This document shows, piece after piece, positions 17,156 to 26,408 of a stretch of 64,000 nt of DNA. The position numbers and the translations under genes are program-made. The first letter of the stretch is position 1. Each line of letters starts with the position of its first letter. The notes under the pieces are model-generated. The model saw nothing but the letters and a program-made list of their open reading frames with translations. It was not told the origin of the DNA and did no database searches. The DNA is from Terrimicrobiaceae bacterium (lineage in GTDB: Bacteria > Verrucomicrobiota > Verrucomicrobiia > Chthoniobacterales > Terrimicrobiaceae): contig JAGYIV010000008.1 in NCBI GenBank assembly GCA_018402345.1, forward strand, positions 496,001-560,000, written 5' to 3'.

Positions 17156-18580
17156 TTAACCTTCGAGGCGGATGAGTTTGCGGCGCTCGTCGATGAATTG
17201 ACTGATCTCGAGCGCGAAGCGGGGGAGTTTTTGGACGAGAGCATTGATGGCGCCGGCTTCGATTCGCAGGAGTGTGGCGGTGCGGAGGACCGTGGCGGTG
17301 ACTTGGCTTTTCTCGCCGGGGAGGAGGACCATTTCGCCGAGGAAATCCCCTTCGCCCAATTCGCAGATCACGCGGGCCGTGGCGTTTGAGAGGGCGATGC
17401 GGCCGCCAAGGACGAGGAAAAACGCCTCATCGGCCTCGCCGCGTTGCACCACCGGCTCGCCTTCGCCGAAGAGATCGATGCGCGCATGCGTGGCCAACGA
17501 GTCGATCGCCGTGCGATCGAGATGCGCAAAGAGTGGTTGGGACTGCAATGCCCCGGCGATTTCGCTTTGGTTGGTGGATGCGGAGCCTTCGCGCAAGGGC
17601 GAGACCTCCTCGATGGCGTCGGGCACGGGATAAACCAACCCCGCGCGCCGGATGGCGTAGTGGGCGCGGGATAGGAATTCCCCGGTGATGGCCTCGGTGC
17701 GCTTGTAGTCGGTGATGAAAAAGCGGGCTTCGTAAACAATCGACCCCTTCGAGTATTCGCATGGAATCGCATCCGGTGCCGGTTCGGTGAGGATGCCGTC
17801 GATGGACATGGCGACGCGGCGGAGGGTGTCGCGCACGAGATCCGGATGGTCGCCGGCGAAGAGTGGCATGCGGATGCGCACGGCGTGAAGGGGGTCGGCG
17901 AGAACGAAGTTGATGATTTTTTCCTTCCCGAGGTTGCCGTTGGGAATGGTGACGATGTCGCGGTCGAGTGTTTTGATGCGCACGGCGCGCCAATTGATTT
18001 CCACCACCTCGCCTTCGACATCGCCGACCTTGATCCAATCGCCGACCTTGAACGGGCCTTCGATGATGAGGAGAAATCCGGAGACGAGATTGCTGAGCGT
18101 GTCCTGGAGCGCGAGGGCGATGACGAGCGAGCCGATGCCGAGGGTGCCGAGGATTTTGGTGACATCGATTTTCCACACCGCCGCAAGCAGGTAGGTGAGG
18201 GCGGCAAAAACCAGTGCCGCCCGCAGGAATTGGAACATGAGGTTCGGCATCGAGACCTGCCAGTTCCTCGCGGGTTTGCCATGCGAGACCAATGTTCCCA
18301 AAAAGAGCAGGAGCGTGACGGCTACGGCGCTCCAGAAGGCAGTCTGCACGAGGCGCATGGGGGATCCGTCACCATTCGCGCCGAAAAACCCCTGCGCCAC
18401 GATCCACACGGCGAGCGGCGGCAGGGCGAGGGTGCGGGTGGCCCACACCACGCGGGAGAGCGGGTTGCCCGAGCGCCGCAACCGGAGCGTGATTTCGCCG
18501 AGCGCGATGAAGACGAGCGGCAGGCCGACCATGAAGGCCAGACCCTGCCAAAGCACCTGGCTGGTGGCGGGAAGTGTCAT
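17156..18580 (-). CDS. MscS-type channel with C-terminal cyclic-nucleotide-binding-like domain
   Basis: 474 residues. About four N-terminal membrane helices are followed by the MscS pore-helix region (L-G-I-G-S-L-V-I-A-L-A-L-Q-D) and the beta domain (P-F-K-V-G-D-W-I-K-V, then V-T-I-P-N-G-N-L). Residues about 345-460 are a cNMP-binding fold with L-G-E-G-D-F-L-G-E-M. The phosphate-cassette Arg expected near R-x-A-T-V seems replaced (S-Q-V-T-A-T-V), so nucleotide binding is uncertain. Such proteins form inner-membrane ion channels; cNMP gating is known for some. Its ATG overlaps the stop of the upstream cyclase-like gene (ATGA), arguing for one operon and a joint function. Confidence 0.87.
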   Translation of the reverse strand: MTLPATSQVLWQGLAFMVGLPLVFIALGEITLRLRRSGNPLSRVVWATRTLALPPLAVWIVAQGFFGANGDGSPMRLVQTAFWSAVAVTLLLFLGTLVSHGKPARNWQVSMPNLMFQFLRAALVFAALTYLLAAVWKIDVTKILGTLGIGSLVIALALQDTLSNLVSGFLLIIEGPFKVGDWIKVGDVEGEVVEINWRAVRIKTLDRDIVTIPNGNLGKEKIINFVLADPLHAVRIRMPLFAGDHPDLVRDTLRRVAMSIDGILTEPAPDAIPCEYSKGSIVYEARFFITDYKRTEAITGEFLSRAHYAIRRAGLVYPVPDAIEEVSPLREGSASTNQSEIAGALQSQPLFAHLDRTAIDSLATHARIDLFGEGEPVVQRGEADEAFFLVLGGRIALSNATARVICELGEGDFLGEMVLLPGEKSQVTATVLRTATLLRIEAGAINALVQKLPRFALEISQFIDERRKLIRLEG

Positions 18581-20667
18581 GCGGATTCGTTTTCGCTCAA
18601 CACCCAGACGCCCGACTCGCTTGTCGAGGCGAAGGAAAACACATCCGCCACGCGGGCCTGGACCTGCTCGCCAACGAGAATGGTGTCGGGTGGTGCGGCC
18701 TCGGCGAGACGCCAAACGCTTTCGGCGGCGCGGCCCCACACATCCTGGTGGAACTGGCGTTTGCCGAGCACGGCGGCGGTCGCGGAGCCCGAGTCCACGC
18801 CGATCCGCAGGCGGAGGGGCAGGCCGGTCTTGCGCACGGATTCGGTGAAGGAGCGTAGTGCCGCGCGGGCGAAATCGACGCCGCGGCGCACATGGGGAAT
18901 TTGGGGGCGAGAGAGGCCGCAGGCGTAGAAGTAGCGGTCGCCGGAGCAATTCACGCGCTCGATCTCGGAGCGCTCGGCCTTGTCCTCGAGTTGGGCGGCC
19001 CAGGAATCCAGGGCCTCCACCACGCGCTCGGCGCCGTGGGATTCGATAGCCTCGCCGATGCCATCGATGCGCATGGCGACGAAGGTGAGTTGTTGGATGT
19101 GGTCCACGGTGCGTGCGCCGCCTTGGCGGAAGCGTTCCATGGCGGGCCGTGTGAGCATGGCGAGCAGGAGGGACTCGATCTCGGAATCCTTTCGTTTGTT
19201 TTCCTCGGTTTGTTCGCGCAGGCGGCTCGCCATGTCGTCGAAGGAGCGGGCGAGTTCTCCAATTTCGTTGGAGCCGGCCTCGAGCGGCGCGTTCGAGGCG
19301 GCGAGCGGATCGCGGGCGCGCTCGAGCATGCGGTCGATGGGGGAGAGGAAACGCTTTGTGGCGAAGCCCGCGTAGAGGGTGGTGGCGCACACGACAAGCA
19401 CGCAGGCGAGGAGGAGTTTGATTTCCAGCGAGCGGATGCGGCCGAAGGCCTCGTCGGCTTGCATCTCGGAGACGATCGCCCAGGAAACGCCGGGGATCGC
19501 AAGCGGCGCGTAGGAGCTGAGAACCTTTTCGCCGCGGATGCCCTCGATGGGTTGTGTGGCGGATTCCCCGCGAAGAGCCTCGCGGGCGGCGACGGTCTCG
19601 ACGGGTTGCAGCAGGATGGGCGTGTCGATTTTCTCGATCAAATCCACAGTGGCGCCACGAATGCGCGCCTTGCGGAGCGATTCCAGATAGGCCGCCTTGT
19701 CCTCGATAAAGCCTCGCGAGGCCGAGCGGAGCAGGAGGTCGGAGCCCACGAGGTAGGTCTCGCCGGTCTTGCCGAGGCCGCTTTTTTCCCAGCCTTTGCC
19801 GCCGGTGAGCACGGAGTTGATATCCTCGACGGGAAGCTGCACGACGAGGATACCGATGCGTTTTTCGCCGTCGTAAATCGAGCCGCCGATGAAGGCTGCG
19901 GGGGCGTTGTAGGAGGGGCGGTAAAATTGGTAGTCCACGAGTTGGACCGCACCGCGGTCGGGGTCGTCGCGCACCTTGCGAAAAAGCGCGGCGAGGTTGC
20001 TGTTGCGGTAGGGGCCGTTGAGCAGGCTCGTGGCGTAGTCGGTCTCCTTGTAGACACTGTAGACGATGTCGCCGGTCTCGGGATCAACAAGGAAGAGATC
20101 GTAGAAGCCCATGCGCTGGATCATCGCTTGGAAAATCTTTTGGTAGCGGCGATGGACCTTGTCGTAAGCGCAGTCGTCTCCGGTTGTTTCGAGTTGCCCC
20201 TTCGAGCCCACGGGATGCGGGTTTGCGGCGATGTAGAGATGCTGCAGGTGGATGGCTTCGGGGGTGTTCGGCCGGTAGGTTTCGTAGGCCGGCTCGCCCT
20301 CGGTGTTTTTCGCGAGGCGGGGGAGGAATTCCTTCTCGTAGTAGTCGCGCACGGCGGCTGTTTCGTTGTCTTCCACGGGAACATCGTGGAGGGCGTCGAA
20401 GGCGGCATCGAACTCCCGCATGGCTTCGACCACCATGTGGTTCTCGCAGAGCGTTTCAACCCATTGGTCGAGATTTTGGAAATACTCCTCGATCTGGTAG
20501 GCCTTCGAGGCGCGCTCGGTGGTGAGTTGGCTGAAGACCCGCTCGAGCAGGATATCTCGGGCAAGGATCCAACTGAACAGGCCCACCACCGCGATCGACC
20601 CGAGGCTGGCGACGAGAAGCATCACCTGAAGTCGCGTGCGGATGCTGAATTTGCGGGAGTCGATCAT
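18577..20667 (-). CDS. Membrane receptor with CACHE-like, HAMP and class III cyclase-homology domains
   Basis: 696 residues. A membrane helix (about 15-36) and a second (about 410-428) bracket a large extracytoplasmic sensor with CACHE-like features (G-F-Y-D-L-F-L-V-D, G-E-T-Y-L-V-G). HAMP follows (P-I-D-R-M-L-E...), then a class III nucleotidyl cyclase fold (about 515-690) with S-G-D-R-Y-F and L-R-I-G-V-D-S-G. By eye the first metal Asp of the F-A-D-I motif is Met (F-V-A-M) and the transition-state Asn is Glu (A-E-S-V-W-R), while the second Asp and the Arg remain. It may therefore be a weak or inactive cyclase. It is translationally coupled to the MscS-cNMP gene. Confidence 0.85.
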   Translation of the reverse strand: MIDSRKFSIRTRLQVMLLVASLGSIAVVGLFSWILARDILLERVFSQLTTERASKAYQIEEYFQNLDQWVETLCENHMVVEAMREFDAAFDALHDVPVEDNETAAVRDYYEKEFLPRLAKNTEGEPAYETYRPNTPEAIHLQHLYIAANPHPVGSKGQLETTGDDCAYDKVHRRYQKIFQAMIQRMGFYDLFLVDPETGDIVYSVYKETDYATSLLNGPYRNSNLAALFRKVRDDPDRGAVQLVDYQFYRPSYNAPAAFIGGSIYDGEKRIGILVVQLPVEDINSVLTGGKGWEKSGLGKTGETYLVGSDLLLRSASRGFIEDKAAYLESLRKARIRGATVDLIEKIDTPILLQPVETVAAREALRGESATQPIEGIRGEKVLSSYAPLAIPGVSWAIVSEMQADEAFGRIRSLEIKLLLACVLVVCATTLYAGFATKRFLSPIDRMLERARDPLAASNAPLEAGSNEIGELARSFDDMASRLREQTEENKRKDSEIESLLLAMLTRPAMERFRQGGARTVDHIQQLTFVAMRIDGIGEAIESHGAERVVEALDSWAAQLEDKAERSEIERVNCSGDRYFYACGLSRPQIPHVRRGVDFARAALRSFTESVRKTGLPLRLRIGVDSGSATAAVLGKRQFHQDVWGRAAESVWRLAEAAPPDTILVGEQVQARVADVFSFASTSESGVWVLSENESA

Positions 20668-20849
20668 TTTCAGGGCGGGCGTTTTTTGGGTTAGGGGGCG
20701 GAGTTAATTTTTTGACTTTTGCTCGAAGTGCTCGGGAGGATTTCCCAAGGGAATTTGAAGTCCGAATTTGGCGCTGATTGGAAAAGCCCCGCTGCATGGT
20801 GGGATGGAAATTAAGTCAAGACAGTTGCTGACCCCTCTTTACCATCCAC

Positions 20850-20886
20850 AAAAGCCGGTGCGGATCGCTCCGGCACCGGCTTTTTG
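20850..20886 (-). terminator. Terminator of the PEP-CTERM gene (bidirectional)
   Basis: A 10-bp stem, AAAGCCGGTG (20851-20860) with CACCGGCTTT (20874-20883), lies 20 bases beyond the PEP-CTERM stop. The T-run is stronger on the plus strand, so the element may work in both directions. The spacer to the cyclase start (20668-20850) also holds an inverted repeat TTCCCAAGGGAA at 20742-20753. Confidence 0.65.
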
Positions 20887-20902
20887 GTGAGGCTTGGTCG
20901 AA

Positions 20903-21739
20903 TCAGGCAAGCGCGGGCGCGGCGCTCTTCGCGGCCTTGCGGCGCTTCAGGAAGACATACCCGCCGATACCGCCGAGGAGCAGAAGCGAGGCGGCGACTT
21001 GGCCGGGCTCGGGCACGGCGGCGGAGGAGGAAACCGAGTCACCAAAGAATACCCACGAGGAGTCCGGAGTGATTGCTCCGGAAGATACTGTCACATTGTC
21101 GAACTCAAAACCACTTCCGCTAAAGCGGACTTGGTCAAAATCGCCAATTCCATTTCTAGTCAATAAATTAATATAGGCAAATGGTGATCCGCTATAATAA
21201 CTGCCAGTTCCCCAGTAGTCATTATTGGTGTAAGTGGTTCCACCTAAGGATGAGCTCGTTCCACTCCCGGAGTTTGGAACGGTATTTGCTGCACCTAAAA
21301 ATGTGTTCAAATATGCTGTATCAAATTCCGCTACCTTTGATCCGCCACTAAAAAATTCCGCTATATTTCCCGGATTGCCAGCAGACCACCAAAAGCCAAT
21401 ATATTTATTGGGACTCGAAAAGGTAACATCCAAATATCCAGTCGTCGATCCAAACGGAATCGCCGGGTAGCGAGAGCCTCCAGCGCCACCGAACTGGTCG
21501 GCGTTACTGATCCTGAAGTCATCTGATGTGTATGCACCAACAGCGGTTGAACCGCTTGCGGACTGGATTCCTGTGGAAAATGCATTGAAGTTCTCGGTAG
21601 CGCTTGTTCCGTCACCCTCGAGGACTGAAGACTGCTCGCCAGGTGCGGAGACATAGAAATCGATGATAAGCGACGCCGAGGCGCCCTGAATGCCGAGGCT
21701 GGCGAAGCCGATGGCGAGGAGTGATGTGATTTTTTTCAT
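20903..21739 (-). CDS. Exported PEP-CTERM sorting-domain protein
   Basis: 278 residues. A signal peptide (MKKITSLLAIGFASLG..., cleavage near A-S-A) is followed by a Ser/Gly/Thr-rich extracellular beta domain. The C-terminus V-P-E-P-G plus a hydrophobic helix and K-R-R-K is a typical PEP-CTERM anchor, processed in other bacteria by exosortase, usually in exopolysaccharide-producing species. Start 21739 is chosen because the upstream in-frame codons do not look like a signal peptide. No exosortase gene is in the window. Ligand unknown. Confidence 0.88.
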   Translation of the reverse strand: MKKITSLLAIGFASLGIQGASASLIIDFYVSAPGEQSSVLEGDGTSATENFNAFSTGIQSASGSTAVGAYTSDDFRISNADQFGGAGGSRYPAIPFGSTTGYLDVTFSSPNKYIGFWWSAGNPGNIAEFFSGGSKVAEFDTAYLNTFLGAANTVPNSGSGTSSSLGGTTYTNNDYWGTGSYYSGSPFAYINLLTRNGIGDFDQVRFSGSGFEFDNVTVSSGAITPDSSWVFFGDSVSSSAAVPEPGQVAASLLLLGGIGGYVFLKRRKAAKSAAPALA

Positions 21740-22112
21740 CGTGGAGGTTTGTGGTTTTGTATTGATGGCAGCGGGCTGTTTGATCAGTTGCGTGATAGAA
21801 TCACCGAACACCCCGCAATTCCGCAATCCACACGAATGGGTATGTTTCACAGCCCGTCGCTGGAGCGTCGGAAAGAGGGGCGCATGTCCGTCGCTCGCCC
21901 GTGGAGTTTGGAATTTTTACTCCACAGGGTTCGACCGTGCGGGCGCAAGGGTTGGCTTCCCGCCGATGAGGTTGCGACACTATCGCCTCAAACGGCCGGG
22001 ACGGCCGTTCCCCCTTCCTCTCGCGCGCGGCGCTTGCAGCCGCCACAACCCAAAAAACCGAAAACCGATTGACAACTTGACAAGTTTATCCAGGCGGGGT
22101 TGGCTTTCCTCT
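21740..22112. other. Intergenic region with a second, shorter repeat
   Basis: No convincing gene. The part 21986-22035 (ACGGCCGTTCCCCCTTCCTC then CGCGCGCGGCGC) recurs at about 22930-22975 with few changes, and CCGTCGCTCGCCCGTGG at 21888-21904 matches the reverse complement of 22919-22937. This suggests a second dispersed palindromic repeat class flanking the first toxin-antitoxin module. Confidence 0.4.
22074..22086 (+). promoter_or_regulatory. Palindromic operator candidate before TA module 1
   Basis: AACTTGACAAGTT is a perfect 13-base palindrome (one central base) located 27 bases before the antitoxin start. It overlaps a TTGACA hexamer that could be a -35 element, and another TTGACA lies at 22069-22074. 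Autoregulation by the antitoxin at such a site is common in type II modules; no clear -10 is visible. Confidence 0.45.
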
Positions 22113-22352
22113 GTGGAAACTCTTCAGCTCCCGGTTGGCGATTTCAAGGCGCGCTTTTCCGAAGCCCTCGAGATTGTCGCTCGCGGGGGCACGGTGGGAG
22201 TGACCTACGGCCGCTCGAAAAAGCCGGTCGCCTTGTTGGTGTCGCCGCCCCAAGCCCCGGCCAAGCGCAAGCTCGGAATCCTGGCTGGCAAGGTGAAGTT
22301 CCACATCGCCAAGGATTGGCGACTCACGGAGGAGGAATTCCTCGGCGAATGA
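22113..22352 (+). CDS. Phd/YefM-type antitoxin of TA module 1
   Basis: 79 residues from GTG 22113. The pattern P-V-G-D-F-K-A-R-F-S-E-A-L-E-I-V-A-R-G-G-T-V-G-V-T-Y-G-R-S-K-K-P-V-A-L-L-V is the Phd/YefM DNA-binding and dimerisation fold. The C-terminal segment ending E-E-E-F-L-G-E is the toxin-wrapping part. The upstream in-frame stretch is not Phd-like. Its TGA overlaps the toxin ATG, as expected for a co-translated type II antitoxin. Confidence 0.85.
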   Translation: METLQLPVGDFKARFSEALEIVARGGTVGVTYGRSKKPVALLVSPPQAPAKRKLGILAGKVKFHIAKDWRLTEEEFLGE

Positions 22353-22750
22353 GATTGCTGCTGGATACCTGCTCGATGCTGTGGGCGCTCCAAACTCCGG
22401 AGAAGCTCGGAGCCAAGGCGCGGCGGGCCTTGCAGAACGGGGAGAATTCCATCCATATCTCTCCGGTTTCCTTCTGGGAAATCAGTTTAAAATCCTCGAT
22501 CGGCAAGCTCCGGATCGAAGGGGCCGCACCGGAGGACCTTCCGGGCTTTGTGGCCCGGGCCGGGTGGCATGTTTTGGAGTTCCACGCCATGACAGCCGCC
22601 TCGTTCCATGGCCTACCCCTTGTCCCCGGGCACAAGGATCCCTTCGATCGCATGCTCATCTGGACGGCGATTCGGGAGAAACTCGTCTTCGTCAGCAAGG
22701 ACCGCGCCTTGCCGGAATATGGGAAATTGGGGTTGATGACCTGCCATTGA
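22349..22750 (+). CDS. PIN-domain toxin (VapC-like) of TA module 1
   Basis: 133 residues. The four acidic PIN residues are in place: D6 in L-L-L-D-T, E44 in S-F-W-E-I-S, D97/D100 in K-D-P-F-D-R, and D118 in S-K-D. PIN toxins are Mg-dependent ribonucleases that cut tRNA or rRNA. The ATGA overlap with the antitoxin and the matched sizes make the pair secure. It is the same PIN subfamily as the toxin at 27919, but the sequences are clearly different. Confidence 0.9.
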   Translation: MRLLLDTCSMLWALQTPEKLGAKARRALQNGENSIHISPVSFWEISLKSSIGKLRIEGAAPEDLPGFVARAGWHVLEFHAMTAASFHGLPLVPGHKDPFDRMLIWTAIREKLVFVSKDRALPEYGKLGLMTCH

Positions 22751-23188
22751 GTGCGGGGGGCTGTGCCGGAAAAAATGCGGCCGAAGGCCGGTGGACTATT
22801 TCGATGGCAAGCGAGACGCATGCCCTACATGCCGCGCCCTCGCTCCCCGGGACCTTGTGGATCGACATCGATGAGGTTTCCACGCCATCGCCATAAACGG
22901 CCGGGCCTGATGGAATAGGCTTTGCATTCCACAGGCGAGCGACGGCCGTTCCCCCCTCTTCTCGCGCATGGCGCCGCAGCGCCCCTCGAAAACAAATGGT
23001 AAGGACGCCTCGCCGTAGGGGTCCCACTCTCGCGGCTTGCCGCCCCCATCCCCCCGTCCCCGCCAAAAAATCATATTGCTGTCCATCATTTTGCCCATTT
23101 TTCTTCGCCCCGACCCACAGACACGAATACCCATTGATGAGTATTGCGGTGGATCCAAAAATCCGTGGAGATACGATTGCACAATCCT
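22751..23188. other. Intergenic region with repeat fragments
   Basis: No gene seen. About 22930-22975 holds the second repeat class, and 22976-23055 holds a left half-unit of the main palindromic repeat (ATGGTAAGGACGCCTCGCCG...), truncated after the internal hairpin. The remainder up to the response-regulator start is unremarkable leader DNA. Confidence 0.55.
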
Positions 23189-23833
23189 ATGCCAACGAGC
23201 CCCACAGCACCCAAACCGACTCCCGGCAAGCCGCGTTGCGTGATCGTGGAGGATCACCTCATGTTTCGGGAATTGCTCGGCGCGCTTCTCGAGGCGGAGG
23301 GGCTTGTGGAGGTGGTCGCCGTGGCCCGCACAGCTCGCGAGGGTTCCAAGGCCTGCGAACTCCACCGGCCGGACCTCCTCCTGCTGGATCTTGCCCTTCC
23401 AGATGGCAATGGAGTGGCGGTGGCGCGGACCCTTGCAAAATGCAACCCTGCCGCGCGCACGATCATTGTCTCTGGCGAGGCCGATACCTTCCGCTGCCCG
23501 CCCGCCCTGAAATCCCAAGTCTACTCGATCGTGGACAAGACGCGGGCCTTCTCGATCCTGCGCTCGGAGGTCGCCGGCCTCGTTCGCCAACTCGTCGGCG
23601 GCCACGCTGTCCGCCCCGAAACCTCCTCGCTGAGCCCCCGCGAAATCCAAGTCTTCGAACTCGTCGGGCACGGCCTCACCAGCAAGGAAATCGCCGAAAA
23701 ACTCCATATCTCCCACCAAACCGTGGAGACACACCGCAGGAACATAGGCGCCAAGCTTGGCGTCGGCGCTTCGGCTCTCGTGAGCCACGCCGCCATCCAC
23801 AACCTCACAAGCCGCATCGAGCGGCAGCCATGA
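23189..23833 (+). CDS. NarL/FixJ-type response regulator
   Basis: 214 residues. The receiver domain has E21-D22, the phosphoacceptor D67 in L-L-L-L-D-L-A, S95 and K117. The C-terminal LuxR helix-turn-helix (L-S-P-R-E-I-Q-V-F-E-L-V-G-H-G-L-T-S-K-E-I-A, then H-I-S-H-Q-T-V-E-T-H-R-R-N-I) binds DNA. ATG 23189 leaves a short Pro-rich leader before the receiver. It lies 106 bases upstream of the PAS histidine kinase, its probable partner. Target genes are unknown. Confidence 0.9.
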   Translation: MPTSPTAPKPTPGKPRCVIVEDHLMFRELLGALLEAEGLVEVVAVARTAREGSKACELHRPDLLLLDLALPDGNGVAVARTLAKCNPAARTIIVSGEADTFRCPPALKSQVYSIVDKTRAFSILRSEVAGLVRQLVGGHAVRPETSSLSPREIQVFELVGHGLTSKEIAEKLHISHQTVETHRRNIGAKLGVGASALVSHAAIHNLTSRIERQP

Positions 23834-23939
23834 CACAGGGCCTCCAGCCCGTCAGTGCCCTCAGGCGCCGCACCGTGACAAAAAAACTCCTTTCGCCAGG
23901 CCCAGGGCTAGCTTTCGTATAGTTCCGCACGAACCCGAC

Positions 23940-26327
23940 ATGCCGCACGACTCCTCGACTCCGCCGCCTACAAGCCCTCCCACCAGCGAGGAGACATGGC
24001 AACTCCTCGAAAATCTCCCGTTGCCCGTGATCATCGCCTCTCAGCACGAGAACGCGAGGGTGATTTTCCTGAACAGGCAATTCACCGCCACCTTCGGCTA
24101 CACCATCGAAGATATCCCCACCAAGGAAGACTGGGCGCGACTTGCCTATCCCGATCCCGCCTACCGCAATGAGGTTTTTACCAAGTGGAACATAGCGGAG
24201 GAGCGCGCTATCCGCGAACATGGCTCGGTCGAGGCGATGGAATTCCAGGTCACCGCCAAAGACGGCACCCTTCGCGACACCCTCTTCCACGCCACCGTCC
24301 TCGGAGACACGCTTCAGGTCACACTCACCGATCTTACTGAGCGCCGCACCGCCGAGCGCGAATTGATGTCCACGCGCAAAGAACTCGAGCGCACCGCCTA
24401 CGAAGTCACGGAAAACATCCCTGTGGGCACCTACACCATGGTTCTCCCCCGGGCGGCGCCATGGCGAAGTTTTCCTTCATGAGTTCCCGCTTTCTCGAAC
24501 TGTGCGGGCTCGAGCGCCAGGCGGCCGAGGAAAATCCCTTCAACGCCTTCGCGTGTGTGCACCCCGAGGACCACGCCGAGTGGGTGCGCAAAAACGCCGA
24601 GAGTTTTGAGAAAAAAATCCCCTTTTCCGAGGAATGCCGCGTGGTCGCAAATGGCGTGACCCGCTGGATCCATGCGGAGTCCGTTCCACGCGACCTCCCC
24701 GACGGATCCATCGTGTGGGAGGGTGTTCTCACCGACATCAGCCGACGCAAAACAGCCGAGGCCGAACTCGCGGCCAGCGAGGCCCGCTTGCGAAAAATCC
24801 TTAACAACATACCCATTCCCATCGCACTCAACGATGCCCGGGGGGATGGCCCGATCACTTTTCTCAACGAGACATTCCCACGCACCTTCGGCTACACGCT
24901 GGATGACATTCCTACAGTGGAGGCATGGGCTCGACTGGCCTACCCGGACGCCGAATACCGCGCCGAGACCTTCGGGATTTGGAACACCGCAGTGGAAGTG
25001 GCGGCACGCACCGATGGGATCGTGCAACCCATGGAGGCCCATGTCATAGCCAAAGACGGCTCCCGTCGCGATGTCATCATCAGCGCTGCCTTGTTTGACG
25101 ACATGCTCCTTGTGGCCTTCGTTGACATCACCGCCCGCCGCCAAGCCGAGGAAAACCTACGCCTCGCACGGGAAAAATTGCAGCGCACCGCCTACGAACT
25201 CACAGGCAACATCCCCGTGGGCACCTATGTGTTGGAGTTCGACCTTGGAGGCACGCCCCGCTTCACCTTCCTCAGCGAACGCTGGTTGGCCATGCTCGAC
25301 CTCCGCCGCGAGGAGGTCCTCGCAGACCCCTCCCTCGCCTTCAACGCTGTGCACCCCGACGAGCGCGCCGCCTTCAACCGGCTCAACGCGGAGGTTTTTG
25401 CTGAAAAAAGGCCCTTCTTCTGGGAAGGCCGCATCGTGGTCCGGGGGAGCACCCGCTGGGTCTCGATCGAATCGATCCCCCGCAACCACCCCTCTGGCGG
25501 AACCATCTGGGAAGGCGTCATGATCGACATCACCAACCGCAAAACCGCCGAGGCCGAAGTCGCCGCACATCCGCGAGCAGGAAAGTAAAAAAGAAGCCCG
25601 CCTGCGCGACGACCTCGAGCGCAAACTCCGCACCAGCCTGACGGCCGCCGCCGTGGCCCACGAGATAAACCAACCCCTCAGCCGCATCCTGCTCACCTCA
25701 CAGCTTGTGATGGAAAACAGCCCGGCCGAGAGCGCGGCCCCCGGCAAGCTGCATTCCCACCTGCTCGAACTCTCCACCGAAGCCCAGCGGGTCGTCGCCA
25801 CAATCGAAAAAATGAAAGCCCTCATCCGGAACACCGAGACAGCCCACGCTCCCCTCGAGCTCCGCGAGATCATCGACTCCGCGATCCTCTACGCAGGCCC
25901 CTTCGCCCGCGAGGCGGATACCCGCATTTCCTTCCACCGCCCCGCGCGCGCCGTTCGCTTGTTTGGCGATGCCGACCAACTCCAGATCGCGCTCAACAAC
26001 CTTCTGCGAAACGCCCTCGAATCCCTCATCGAGACTCCGCCGCAGGCCCCGCGCGACATTCGCGTCACCCTGCGCTCCCTCAAGCACCATACCGAACTCG
26101 TGATCGAGGACAGCGGCCCTGGCTACCACCCCCCCGACCCCGACAACACCCTCTTCAACACCACCAAAGCCCAAGGCACCGGCCTCGGCCTCTTCATCGT
26201 CCAGACAACCATGGAAAACCACGGCGGCCGCCTCGAGATCGACCGCTCCCCCCTCGGCGGAGCCGCCTTCCACATGGTGTTCCCCAAGGGCGAGGCACAA
26301 ATCCAAATCGGCACCGCAGCTCAATAA
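23940..26327 (+). CDS. Soluble multi-PAS sensor histidine kinase (two frameshifts)
   Basis: Read across two shifts, the product is about 795 residues: four PAS domains (about 18-137, 157-275, 288-410, 425-545), then a HisKA box V-A-H-E-I-N-Q-P-L-S and an HATPase with N-N-L-L-R-N-A-L-E, D-S-G-P-G-Y and G-T-G-L-G-L. PAS1-2 and PAS3-4 are an internal duplication (F-G-Y-T-x-x-D-I-P-T and N-I-P-V-G-T-Y recur). No membrane helix is seen, so it is probably cytoplasmic. Breaks: about 24446-24452, where adding one C gives V-L-P-P-G-G-A; and about 25565-25572, where one base seems extra. Total 2388 bases is in frame, consistent with a -1 and a +1 error. Confidence 0.82.
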
Positions 26328-26408
26328 CCGCTTCCGGCATCCCTGCCCATGATTTCGACAGGCGCTCCCGCGCCGACTGCGCGTTGGGCGCCCCCCGTCG
26401 TTCCCAAT

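Noticed and set aside
18892-20694. 600-residue forward open frame opposite the cyclase-like gene
   Set aside because: It mirrors the codon structure of the reverse-strand receptor, which has clear domains; the forward frame has none.
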